This document shows, piece after piece, positions 8,036-15,750 of a stretch of DNA of 64,000 nt. Each line of letters opens with the position of its first letter. Position 1 is the first letter of the stretch. This DNA is from JBCCFK01 sp965262315. Its GTDB lineage: Bacteria > Actinomycetota > Acidimicrobiia > Acidimicrobiales > UBA8592. A program made the position numbers and the translations under genes. The stretch covers positions 1 to 64,000 of the forward strand of contig CBDHFJ010000163.1 in NCBI GenBank assembly GCA_965262315.1. Direction: 5' to 3'. The notes beneath the pieces were generated by a model, which did no database searches, was not told the origin of the DNA, and was given only the letters and a program-made list of their open reading frames with translations.

Positions 8036-8797
8036 TCACTGACGCTGGCGTCCCCGAGCCACCAGCATGACCGCCAGGCCACCGAGTGCCAATGTCCAGA
8101 GGCCGAGGTTGGCGAGGACCTGCCACAGCGGTTCGTGGGTGAGGTCGCCGGTGTCGGGGTCGAGGGTGGCGCCGCCGGTGAGCGAACGGCGGGCCAGGGC
8201 CACGTAGCCGTAGAGCGGCGTGAACTTGGCGACGGTGAGCTGCCACCCACCCAGCGGGATGAAGATGTTGCCCAGGAACGAGAGCACCACCAGCGAGCCC
8301 GCAGCCGCGGACACCGCGGCCTCGGATCGGAACGCCAGCCCGAAGTTCAACCCGTAGAAGGCGAAGGTCACCGCACCGATCACGAGCACCACGGCCGAGC
8401 CCACCCACACCGACGCCGGTGCCTCGGCGCCGCTCAGCAGCCCGACGGTGAAGACGGTGGCCACCGATGCCGCGGCCACGGTCATGGCGACCGCCGCCTT
8501 CACCAGGACGAACTCGTGGTCTCGCATGGGGGTCAGGCCGAGCTGGCGACTCCAGCCCTGCATCCGCTCGACTGCGGTCGAGCCGCCAATGGAGACGGTG
8601 GCAGTGACCGCGCCGTACGCGGCCATGGCGATCATGATCCACATCGCGACGTTGCCCTCGCGGACCTCGTCCTGTGCGTAGTCGGGGGTGGCGCCCATGA
8701 TGAAGAACAGGAACGCGGGGAGCGCCAGCGTGAAGAAGAGCGTCGTGCGGTCTCGAGCGATGCGGCGCAGCTCGAGTCGGTAGTAGGTGGTGTTCAT
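8036..8797 (-). CDS. ABC-2 type exporter permease
   Basis: 253 aa with roughly six transmembrane segments (first at LFFTLALPAFLFFIMG, last at LANLGLWTLALGGLAVMLVA), the usual size of a half permease that dimerises. The polar TM1-TM2 loop and the segment ERMQGWSRQLGLTPM match drug or lipid exporters of the ABC-2 family. It follows the ATPase by 3 bp in the same direction, so the pair forms one exporter. Cargo unknown; a role in antibiotic or lipid stress is typical when paired with a HisKA_3 kinase. Confidence 0.85.
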   Translation of the reverse strand: MNTTYYRLELRRIARDRTTLFFTLALPAFLFFIMGATPDYAQDEVREGNVAMWIMIAMAAYGAVTATVSIGGSTAVERMQGWSRQLGLTPMRDHEFVLVKAAVAMTVAAASVATVFTVGLLSGAEAPASVWVGSAVVLVIGAVTFAFYGLNFGLAFRSEAAVSAAAGSLVVLSFLGNIFIPLGGWQLTVAKFTPLYGYVALARRSLTGGATLDPDTGDLTHEPLWQVLANLGLWTLALGGLAVMLVARGRQRQ

Positions 8798-8800
8798 TGG

Positions 8801-9715
8801 TCAGACTCCGATGGGTTCGTCGGCGGTCAAGGTCAAGAAGGCGTGCTCGAGCGACGCGGCTTCGATCTCCAGGTCGTGTCCCGAGGCATCGAGCAGCAAC
8901 CGGGCCACCGCGTCGGAATCCGTGGTGACGATGTCCAGGCGGGAACCGGCGGCGGTCAGGTCGGACACGTCGCTGCGGCTGCGGAGCATGTCCACGAGTC
9001 CGTTGCGGGCGGCGGTGGGCACCGTGGCCCGGACCACTCGCCCACCCACCCGGCTGCGGATGTGTTCGGTCGGGCCGTCGGCCACGATGCGTCCCCGGGC
9101 CAGCAGGATCGTGCGCTGCGCGAACTGCTCGGCCTCCTCGAGGTAGTGGGTGGCGAAGACGATGGTTCGGCCGCGGTCGGCCTCGGCGTGCATCGCCTGC
9201 CAGAACTCCTGGCGCGCGCCGATGTCCATTCCGGTCGTCGGCTCGTCGAGGATCAGCAGTTCGGGGTCGGCCAGCAGGGCCAGGGCGAAGCGCAGGCGCT
9301 GCTGCTCGCCGCCCGAGCACTCCTGGACGCGCCGGTTGCCGAGCTGGTCGATCCCGGCTCGGCCCATGACCTCGTCGACGGTGGGGTTGGCCGAGTAGGT
9401 CGAGGCCACGAGCTCCACGGTCTCACGGACCTTCAGGTCACGCAGCAGGCCGCCGGTCTGGAGGACCGCTGCGACCCGGCCGTCCCGGATCGCCTGGCGG
9501 GGAGCCGTTCCCAGCACCTCGATCCGGCCCGAGGTCGGGGTCGTGAACCCCAGGATCATGTCCAGGGTCGTGGTCTTGCCGGCACCGTTGGGGCCGAGGA
9601 ACGCCACGACCTCGCCGGGGCCGATGTCGAGGTCCAGTCCACCGACGGCGGGTCGGACCGCCGGGTCGGTGTCGAAGCGCTTCGTGACGCCTCGGAGATG
9701 AATCGTCGTTGTCAT
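8801..9715 (-). CDS. ABC exporter ATP-binding protein
   Basis: 304 aa. Walker A GPNGAGKTT at 41-49, signature CSGGEQQR at 133-140, Walker B LLILDEPTTGMD ending near 164, switch His in FATHYLEE. The C-terminal ~90 residues are the additional domain of drug-export ATPases (DrrA/CcmA-like). First gene of a four-gene operon (ATPase, permease, kinase, regulator) read leftward; its promoter must lie in the spacer to the right of 9715. Confidence 0.9.
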   Translation of the reverse strand: MTTTIHLRGVTKRFDTDPAVRPAVGGLDLDIGPGEVVAFLGPNGAGKTTTLDMILGFTTPTSGRIEVLGTAPRQAIRDGRVAAVLQTGGLLRDLKVRETVELVASTYSANPTVDEVMGRAGIDQLGNRRVQECSGGEQQRLRFALALLADPELLILDEPTTGMDIGARQEFWQAMHAEADRGRTIVFATHYLEEAEQFAQRTILLARGRIVADGPTEHIRSRVGGRVVRATVPTAARNGLVDMLRSRSDVSDLTAAGSRLDIVTTDSDAVARLLLDASGHDLEIEAASLEHAFLTLTADEPIGV

Positions 9716-10162
9716 GTCCGCATTGTGCGAAGCGGAGTGTCCCCGGCACAGAACGATGCGTCACCATCTGGATGTGAGGATTGTCACGAGACTGCGTTCA
9801 GCGGTCGGTGGTGCTGCGACAGCAGGGTCCGGACCCGATGAAAGGACCGAGGGCGAGCGGAGGTCGATGGAACCCCCGCGGCCCGGGCGGCATCAGAAGG
9901 TGGACGAGCGAGTCGCTCGTCGGACCCCAGCACGCCAAGGAGATCGAGATGAACAGCCGGCCCCGGTGTCGATTCGTGCGGTGCGCCGGCCGCAGGCTGC
10001 GCGGTCGTACCCCGGTCCAGGCTGGCTCACCGCTCGCGTCGCAACGAGACAGGGACCACACGACCTGGCGGAGTGAGATGACGGCGACACGACGATCTGG
10101 CATTCGGGCCTGCGCTGCAGCGCCGAACCGGTCCGCGGTGCGACGCGCCGGCGAGGCTCGGC
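9716..10162. other. Divergent spacer with candidate regulatory DNA and a possible small ORF
   Basis: 447 bp between the leftward ABC/kinase operon and the rightward PASTA/PKD gene. It holds a 19-nt perfect palindrome (9903-9921) and a 73-codon ORF with a good ribosome site. No tRNA or long conserved ORF is visible. It must contain at least two promoters, but I cannot pick -35/-10 boxes with confidence. Confidence 0.5.
9903..9921. promoter_or_regulatory. Perfect 9-bp inverted repeat
   Basis: GACGAGCGA, one central G, then TCGCTCGTC. It lies 28 bp upstream of the candidate small ORF start. It could be a protein-binding operator or, in RNA, a tight hairpin. Nothing else in the window matches it, so its function is open. 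Confidence 0.4.
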
Positions 10163-10170
10163 ATGGCTGA
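9949..10170 (+). CDS. Candidate small basic ORF (73 aa)
   Basis: Starts MNSRPRCRFVRCAGRR and is very arginine-rich with little hydrophobic core. An AAGGAG sequence lies 6 nt upstream of ATG 9949, among the better ribosome sites in the region. The stop overlaps the first codons of the next gene by 8 nt, so it could act as a translated leader for it. Against it: Arg-rich ORFs arise by chance in high-GC DNA, and I recognise no family. Confidence 0.3.
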   Translation: MNSRPRCRFVRCAGRRLRGRTPVQAGSPLASQRDRDHTTWRSEMTATRRSGIRACAAAPNRSAVRRAGEARHG

Positions 10171-11593
10171 CGGCGCACGCCCCGAGGACGACGACGCCGA
10201 GGCCGGCGAGGACCGGCGGAACGTCTGGGACTACGAGAAGCCCGACATGCTGGTTCGCGGCGACCTCCCGACCGACTGGGGCCACGACCAGGCAACGGGT
10301 CCCGCTCCGGCGCCGGTGCCGTCGGTGGCTGGAACGCCGGCCGAGGCGGTCGCGACCCCGCGTATGGGTCGTCGTGGCTGGTTCGTGGTCTCCCTGGCCG
10401 TCGTGCTGTTCGCGGTCAGCGGCGTCCTGCTCATGACCCGAGGCGGCTCCGACCCCGACGACGAGGTGGCGACCATGCCTGCCCTGGTCGATCTCGACCT
10501 GGACACCGCCATCGAGCTGCTGGAGCAGCGCGGCCTGGTTCTGGGCCAGCTCCGGTTCGAGGCCGGCCACGACCGTCCGCCCGGGACGGTCATCGCCCAC
10601 ACCCCGTCCCTCGGCGACACCCTCGAAGCCGGGACCGTGGTCGATCTCACCGTTGTGGCCGACCCCGGCGCCGAGGGGGCCCCTCCGGGTGCGGGTGCGT
10701 CAGCCGATGCCGGGGGGACACCGACACCGACAGCGACACCTGAGCCCGACGCCACCCCCACGGCCGCGCCGGCGCTGGGCGGGCCGGACGCGGACCCCGA
10801 GGCCACCCCGACGCCCGACGGCGACGTGCTGGGGGCAGCCACCACTCCCACCCCCGCCGAGACGCCCACGCCTGAGGCCACATCGACGCCTCGGCCGACC
10901 GCGACGCCCACGCCTCGAGCGACATCGACGCCTCGGCCGACCGCGACGCCCACGCCTCGAGCGACGCCGACGCCTCGGCCGACCGCGACGCCCACGCCTC
11001 GAGCGACGCCGACGCCTCGGCCGACCGCGACGCCCACGCCTCGAGCGACGCCGACGCCTCGGCCCACACCGACCCCGACGGCGGTTCCGGTCGTTGCGCC
11101 GGCGGCATCGTTCTCCTTCCCGGGCACGCTCCGTGCGGGTGAGACCGGTGCGTTCACCAACACCACCACCGGCACGGCGCCCGTCACGTACCGCTGGGAC
11201 TGGGGCAACGGGAACACGACGACCTCGACCAGCCCGGGGTACGCCTGGCCGTCGCCCGGCGTCTACACCGTCACCCTGACGGCGTCGAACGCTGCGGGAT
11301 CGGACTCCGCGGTCGGGGTGGTCACGGTGTTGCCGGGCCTCCCGTCGGCTCGGATCCAAGGCACCAGCACGCTCACGGTGGGCGAGCAGTTCTTCTGGCC
11401 GGTGACGCACAACCAGTGGGCGGTGGCCGGCACCTGGTCGTCGAACTGCGGCGTGAACAACCCCAGCTGGGTGCCGGGCAACGGCTGGGGCGGTTCGTAT
11501 GGAACCGTCACCTCGTGCTTCGTGTCGCTGACCGTTGCCAACGCGATCGGCGAGACGTTCACGGCCACCCACAACTTCTCCGTGGTCAACTGA
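10163..11593 (+). CDS. Membrane-anchored PASTA / Pro-Thr repeat / PKD surface protein
   Basis: 476 aa. Cytoplasmic N-terminus of ~70 residues, one transmembrane helix (WFVVSLAVVLFAVSGVLLM, about 73-91), then an extracellular PASTA domain (PALVDLDLDTAIELLEQRG, HTPSLGDTLEAGT). A Thr/Pro linker of ~130 residues follows, built partly from four exact-length 14-residue repeats, then a PKD-like domain (TYRWDWGNGNTTTS, VYTVTLTASNAAGS) and a C-terminal module with a Cys pair. PASTA domains bind muropeptides and PKD domains occur in surface adhesins, so a peptidoglycan-linked envelope role is inferred. There is no kinase domain, unlike PknB. The linker resembles glycosylated actinobacterial linkers. 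Confidence 0.8.
   Translation: MADGARPEDDDAEAGEDRRNVWDYEKPDMLVRGDLPTDWGHDQATGPAPAPVPSVAGTPAEAVATPRMGRRGWFVVSLAVVLFAVSGVLLMTRGGSDPDDEVATMPALVDLDLDTAIELLEQRGLVLGQLRFEAGHDRPPGTVIAHTPSLGDTLEAGTVVDLTVVADPGAEGAPPGAGASADAGGTPTPTATPEPDATPTAAPALGGPDADPEATPTPDGDVLGAATTPTPAETPTPEATSTPRPTATPTPRATSTPRPTATPTPRATPTPRPTATPTPRATPTPRPTATPTPRATPTPRPTPTPTAVPVVAPAASFSFPGTLRAGETGAFTNTTTGTAPVTYRWDWGNGNTTTSTSPGYAWPSPGVYTVTLTASNAAGSDSAVGVVTVLPGLPSARIQGTSTLTVGEQFFWPVTHNQWAVAGTWSSNCGVNNPSWVPGNGWGGSYGTVTSCFVSLTVANAIGETFTATHNFSVVN
10880..11064. repeat. 42-bp tandem repeat encoding TxTPRPTATPTPRA units
   Basis: Four full 42-bp units start at 10880, 10922, 10964 and 11006, with a partial unit from 11048. Units 1 and 2 begin acatcg, units 3 to 5 begin acgccg; otherwise they are nearly identical. 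The period is a multiple of three, so copy-number change alters linker length without breaking the frame. Confidence 0.9.
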
Positions 11594-11637
11594 GCCATCC
11601 ATCCGGCCGCCTCCCAGCGGCCTGGCAGACTGCACCC

Positions 11638-12330
11638 GTGAACCGGGGGAGGGACCAGCTCGACACGACCCGGTTGAGCGGGGTGGACTTCACCGCCATC
11701 GCGGTCACGTTCTTCGCGCTCGGCGTCACCCTCCAGGTCGTTCTCATCGACCGCGGGATGTCCGTCTGGCGCGCCTTCACGGCGTCAGCGGTGATCTTCT
11801 CCGCCACGTCGCAGTTCGCCTACGTCGCAGTGCGCGACGCCGGAGGGTCCGACGGCGCCGCCATCGCCGCCGGGACGATCGTGGCCGCGCGGTTCGGGAT
11901 CCTCGCCATGACCCTGATCCCGAGGCTGCCTGCGGGACGATGGCGCCGCGCCGCTGCGGCCCTGAACTCGTTCGATCCGAACGTGGCCGTCGGGATCCAA
12001 CAGCCCGATCCACGGGCGGTGGAGCGGGAGTTCTGGCGCACCACGGCGGCGATGATGCTCGGCTGGTTCGCCGGCATCGCCGTGGGCACGTTCCTGGGCA
12101 ACGTCCTCGGCGACGTGGAGCGACTCGGGCTCGACGCGGTGTTCCCGGCAGCATTGCTCGCCATCGTCGGCAACCTCCTGCGCACCCGGGAAGGTCTCAC
12201 GTCGGCCCTCGCAGGCGGAGCGATCTGTCTGGTGTTGATCCCGGTCGCGCCCGCTGGGGTGCCGATCATCCTGAGTGTCCTCGGTGTCGTCATCGCGCTG
12301 CGCCTCGGTCGGACACGGGTGGCCCGATGA
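11638..12330 (+). CDS. azlC: AzlC-like branched-chain amino-acid exporter large subunit
   Basis: 230 aa polytopic membrane protein. Matches AzlC/YgaZ in the TM1 region (FFALGVTLQVVLIDRGMS), the FSATSQFAYVAVRDAGG segment, typical of the family motif, and late hydrophobic segments (GGAICLVLIPVAPAGVPIILSV). It would pump branched-chain amino acids out with the small AzlD partner, whose start overlaps its stop by ATGA. GTG 11638 is the start; the long upstream extension crosses the PKD gene in another frame. Confidence 0.8.
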   Translation: MNRGRDQLDTTRLSGVDFTAIAVTFFALGVTLQVVLIDRGMSVWRAFTASAVIFSATSQFAYVAVRDAGGSDGAAIAAGTIVAARFGILAMTLIPRLPAGRWRRAAAALNSFDPNVAVGIQQPDPRAVEREFWRTTAAMMLGWFAGIAVGTFLGNVLGDVERLGLDAVFPAALLAIVGNLLRTREGLTSALAGGAICLVLIPVAPAGVPIILSVLGVVIALRLGRTRVAR

Positions 12331-12629
12331 CCTGGCTGTCGATCGTGGCGCTGACCGTCGCCGTCTGGGGTCAGCGGTTGCTCGGCGCGTTCGTCGTCGG
12401 CCCCGTGCTGTCGCGACGACCGGCAGTCGCGAGCGCGATGGGCCTCATCCCGGCTGCAGTGGTCATGGCCGTGATCGTCCAGTTGTCGTTGGCCACCGGG
12501 AAGGACCTCGTGGTCGATGCCCGGCTCGCCGGTGTCACGGTGGCGGCCGTCCTGGTCTGGCGACGAGCACCGTTCATCGTCGTGGTGCTCGCTGCGGCGG
12601 CAGCGACCGCGCTGGTTCGAGCGTTCTGA
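12327..12629 (+). CDS. azlD: AzlD-like small transporter subunit
   Basis: 100 aa with three to four hydrophobic helices (LSIVALTVAVWGQRLLGAF, MGLIPAAVVMAVIVQLSLA, FIVVVLAAAAATALVRAF), the size and pattern of AzlD/YgaH. Immediate 4-bp overlap with the AzlC-like gene makes the pair assignment strong even though AzlD sequences are poorly conserved. Confidence 0.75.
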   Translation: MTWLSIVALTVAVWGQRLLGAFVVGPVLSRRPAVASAMGLIPAAVVMAVIVQLSLATGKDLVVDARLAGVTVAAVLVWRRAPFIVVVLAAAAATALVRAF

Positions 12630-12657
12630 TCGCCGCCATTCCCGGCACTCGTCGATC

Positions 12658-12692
12658 TCGAAGCGGCTGGTGCCGCCGATCTCGAGCTTCGA
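12658..12692. terminator. Possible bidirectional hairpin terminator
   Basis: TCGAAGC pairs with GCTTCGA across a loop that contains a GGC/GCC pair. It lies between the converging azlD-like and DinB-like genes. There is no T-tract, so only its position and stem support the call. Confidence 0.35.
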
Positions 12693-12720
12693 ACGCCCAC
12701 CGGGTGGACGCCAGGTCAGC

Positions 12721-13248
12721 TCAGGGCTGGCGGCCGGTGAAGCCGAGCAGCTTGTCCTGCGCGCTGGCGTCGTCGGGCACCGGGACCTCGGGTCCGAACA
12801 TCTGCGGCATCCGCAGCATGTCCTCGGGAACCTGACGCACACCCATCTGCACGGCAGCAACCGCCTCGGCGGGAAGCTCCACGTCGACGCCGATCGCCCG
12901 CCCCAGGTCCCAGCTGTGCAGGAGCACGTCCGCGGTGGCGAGGCCCATTCCCATGTGCTTGGGCATCCCGTTCATCGGGCCACCCTCGATGGCGCCATCG
13001 AGAACGGCCGGATCCGCCAGCGCGCCGGCGATTCCCGCCTTGATGGCAGCCCAACCGTCCTCCGGCGAGCTGCCCACTCCCACGAACTGGCCCAGGTTCG
13101 CCTGCCAGAAGATGGCGTGATCGACCAGCTCGCGAACCGTCCATTCGCCGCAGCCGCTGGCCTGGTCCCACTGGTCGTCGCCCACGTTGGCCATCGTGGC
13201 CTCGAAGCAATCGGCTGCTTGTTGCCACACGGCTGCAGGTCCGGTCAT
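12721..13248 (-). CDS. TIGR03086-type DinB/MDMPI-like metal-binding protein
   Basis: 175 aa four-helix bundle related to mycothiol-dependent maleylpyruvate isomerase and DinB proteins. The N-terminal segment SGCGEWTVRELVDHAIFW carries a conserved His of the metal site, and ATADVLLHSWDLGRAIG carries another His and Asp. Such proteins are abundant in mycothiol-making Actinobacteria and probably transfer or cleave thiol adducts; the substrate is unknown. ATG 13248 begins MTGPAAVWQQAAD. Upstream lies a repeat-bearing spacer. Confidence 0.75.
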   Translation of the reverse strand: MTGPAAVWQQAADCFEATMANVGDDQWDQASGCGEWTVRELVDHAIFWQANLGQFVGVGSSPEDGWAAIKAGIAGALADPAVLDGAIEGGPMNGMPKHMGMGLATADVLLHSWDLGRAIGVDVELPAEAVAAVQMGVRQVPEDMLRMPQMFGPEVPVPDDASAQDKLLGFTGRQP

Positions 13249-13609
13249 CGTCCAACCCCCCGGGGTCTCGTCGCCGGAGAACGTAGCACCACGGTCGCGG
13301 GTTCCCGACCCGAGCGCCACGTCGTGGTCCCGATGGCGCGACGGTGGCGATGCAGCCCGGCGGCGCCGGCCGACGAGGCCCATGGCACAGCCGTGGATGC
13401 ACCACGTGGCGCCCGCGTCGCGGGTCCGCTCCCGTCCGGGGGGAGGGCAACACCGCGAGCGCGCCGGCCGAGGTGGCCCGTGGCACAGCCGTGGATGCAC
13501 CACGTGGCGCTCGCGTCGCGGGTCCGCTCCCGTCCGGGGGGAGGGCAACACCGCGAGCGCGCCGGCCGACGAACGGTCGGGTGGACGTGTCGGGCGCTTC
13601 CCAGGTCGA
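13249..13609. other. Non-coding spacer with tandem duplication
   Basis: 361 bp between two leftward genes. Frames that cross it are Arg/Pro-rich products of the repeat. It contains the 98-bp duplication described separately and presumably the promoter of the DinB-like gene. Confidence 0.6.
13363..13570. repeat. 98-bp intergenic tandem duplication
   Basis: Copy 1 at 13363-13460, copy 2 at 13461-13558, and the first ~11 bases of a third copy. Differences between copies are only about five bases, mainly near the unit start. Each unit starts gcgccggccg and contains CTCCCGTCC-GGGGGGAG, which can fold into a short hairpin. Not a multiple of three and not inside a supported gene. Confidence 0.85.
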
Positions 13610-14449
13610 TCAGTCGGGGTAGATCAGTGGGCACTGCTCGGAGTCGATGCGATCGCCGGCAGCCTTGCCATCGATCAGGATCGGGCTGCTGACGCCCGGG
13701 CGAGGGTCGTAGAAGACGTCGTCGCCGCAGTACCGCACGGTGTAGCCGCGGCGTCGTCGGTCCGCGGTGCTGTTGCCCGGAGCGCCGTGAACCGTCATCG
13801 CGTTGAACACGTAGACGTCGCCTGGCTCGAGGTCCCAGGTGACGATGCGGTGCTCGCCGCGCTGTGCCTCGATGTCGATCATCTTCTCGTAGTCGGGATT
13901 GATGGCGTAGCCACTGCTGTCGATGCTCTGGTTGGGGCCGAACGGTTCGGGCTGGAACCAGCGGTCCCACCGGTGCGAGCCGGCGACGAACTCCACTCGC
14001 CCGTTCTCGGCGGTGGTGTGGTCGAGCGCGACCCAGATCGAGATGACGTCCATGCCCGACACCGGCCAGTAGGGCTGGTCGTTGTGCCAGCGCGTGGGAT
14101 GGTCGGCGCCGGGCTCTTTCACGAACAGCTGGTCGTACAAGAGGTTGAGGCGGCCGCCGCCGTGGAACGCGCGGGCGATGGCCGGCGCCTCGGATTCGAG
14201 ACAGAACGCCGCGAACTCGGGATCGTGCTGCCAGACGCGCAGGTTGCCGTGGAAGCGGCTGTCGCCAACGTCGTAGCTGTGATCGAAGGGGCCCGGGCGC
14301 TCCATGTCCCGCTCGATCGCGCCGGCGAGGCGCTCCAGCCACTCGTCGTCGACGGCGCCGCGGACGACGGTGGCGCCGTCGTCCCGGTACTGCTGCCGCG
14401 CGGCCTCGTCGACGAGCGGATGGGAGAACTCGGGTTGGCGGTGGCTCAT
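13610..14449 (-). CDS. PhyH-family Fe(II)/2-oxoglutarate dioxygenase
   Basis: 279 aa. The iron site is visible: HND (RWHNDQPYW, about residues 119-121) as HxD, and the distal His in TVHGAPGN. A late Arg in RRRRGYTVRYCGDD would bind 2-oxoglutarate. The fold matches phytanoyl-CoA dioxygenase relatives that hydroxylate lipids or small metabolites. A second, different PhyH lies at 31349-32203. Flanked by a repeat-bearing spacer and the polysaccharide block, so the substrate cannot be inferred from context. Confidence 0.85.
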   Translation of the reverse strand: MSHRQPEFSHPLVDEAARQQYRDDGATVVRGAVDDEWLERLAGAIERDMERPGPFDHSYDVGDSRFHGNLRVWQHDPEFAAFCLESEAPAIARAFHGGGRLNLLYDQLFVKEPGADHPTRWHNDQPYWPVSGMDVISIWVALDHTTAENGRVEFVAGSHRWDRWFQPEPFGPNQSIDSSGYAINPDYEKMIDIEAQRGEHRIVTWDLEPGDVYVFNAMTVHGAPGNSTADRRRRGYTVRYCGDDVFYDPRPGVSSPILIDGKAAGDRIDSEQCPLIYPD

Positions 14450-14619
14450 GCCCCGAGATCGTATTCAGTCCTCGACCGCCAGATCGTGGGAGTCGTACCA
14501 GGCGCTCGGGTCGAGCACGTCGGCCAGGGTCATCGATGCACCGAGCAACGCCACCATCGCGTCGTTCAGGCTGTGTCCCGCCGGACCATCTGCAACCGGT
14601 TGGTCGGTGCGGCCGTCGG

Positions 14620-15750
14620 TCAGGCGGCCGCGGTGCGGTGGGCCGGGCCGGTGCGGTGCTCGGTGATCAGCTCGTCGTAGAGCACCAGGAACTGCTCGGC
14701 GGTCGAGCCCCACGAGTAGCGCTCCGCATGGGAGCGGGCCGCCAGCCGCTGCGCCCGTCGGTCACCGCTCAGCAGGTCGGCGATGCCGTCGGCGAACGCC
14801 GGTCCCGTCCTCGGCCGGACGCGTCCCGCCTCGGACGGCACCAGTTCGCGGAGTGCCCCCTGGGCGGGGACGACGACGGGGGTGCCACAGGCCAGCAGTT
14901 CGAGCGCCGCCAGGCCGAAGGTCTCGCATGGCCCCGGCGACACGCCGACGTCCGCTTGCGCGATGCGGGCGGCGATGCGGTGACGGTCGCGTTCGTAGCC
15001 CAGGAACGTCATCGGCAGGTGGCGCGCCGCCGCCTCGAGCTCCGGCCGCAGCGGCCCGTCGCCCAGCACGGTCCAGTGGTGGTCCACGCCCGTGGCGACG
15101 AGATGCCGGCACGTGTCGACCAGCAGCATCGGCCCCTTGTCGGCCGAGAGCCGCACCACGGTGATCACCTCGGGCCGAGCGTTCGCGGGCGTCGGGCCCG
15201 GCGTGAACATCTCCAGGTCGACACCGAGCGGGATCCGGCGGATGGGCGGACCGTCGTCGGCCTGGAACTCTTCGGCCGCGAAGTCCGAGCAGCACACCAC
15301 GGCGTCGACCTTGTCGGCCAGGCGATTGTTGAAGGCTCGGATCGCCTTGATGACGGTCAAGCGGCGGGAGAACGACTGGCCGACGACCTCGTCGAGGCGC
15401 TCGTGGGAGATGAGCACGACCGGTGGGCGTGTCTTGGCGCGAGTGGCCACGGCAGCCAGGGTCGTCTTGTCCGACAGCTCGATCACGTCGGGCCGCAGCT
15501 CGTCGATCATGCGCTCGATGGCTGCGGTGTTGACGATCATGCGATACCCACCGAGGCCAGGGACCAGCGGTGCCCGGAGCTCGACGATCGTGCGGCCGAA
15601 CGCGTCGGTGGACTGTCGGTTGCGGCGACCGGGGACGATGGTGGTCACGCGCGCTCCGGCCGCCAGGTACTTCGCCGCGAGCTCGTCGAGCGCGACCCGG
15701 AGTCCACCGGTGGTGGACCCGTAGAAGTTGGCAAGTTGCAGGATGTGCAT
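14620..15750 (-). CDS. GT4-family glycosyltransferase
   Basis: 376 aa GT-B enzyme. The N-terminal half holds the Gly-rich acceptor loop (FYGSTTGGLRVALDELA), the hinge has VVRLSADKGPMLLVDTC, and the nucleotide-sugar site shows SPGPCETFGLAALELLACGTPVV with the EX7E-type pair of GT4. Resembles actinobacterial mannosyltransferases of phosphatidylinositol-mannoside or polysaccharide assembly. ATG 15750 overlaps the MFS stop (TGATG); GTG 15753 is possible. Last gene of a four-gene envelope operon. Confidence 0.85.
   Translation of the reverse strand: MHILQLANFYGSTTGGLRVALDELAAKYLAAGARVTTIVPGRRNRQSTDAFGRTIVELRAPLVPGLGGYRMIVNTAAIERMIDELRPDVIELSDKTTLAAVATRAKTRPPVVLISHERLDEVVGQSFSRRLTVIKAIRAFNNRLADKVDAVVCCSDFAAEEFQADDGPPIRRIPLGVDLEMFTPGPTPANARPEVITVVRLSADKGPMLLVDTCRHLVATGVDHHWTVLGDGPLRPELEAAARHLPMTFLGYERDRHRIAARIAQADVGVSPGPCETFGLAALELLACGTPVVVPAQGALRELVPSEAGRVRPRTGPAFADGIADLLSGDRRAQRLAARSHAERYSWGSTAEQFLVLYDELITEHRTGPAHRTAAA

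Noticed and set aside
14465..14713. 82-residue minus ORF between PhyH and GT4 genes
   Set aside because: Its first half overlaps the glycosyltransferase end in another frame and it has no ribosome site or conserved look.
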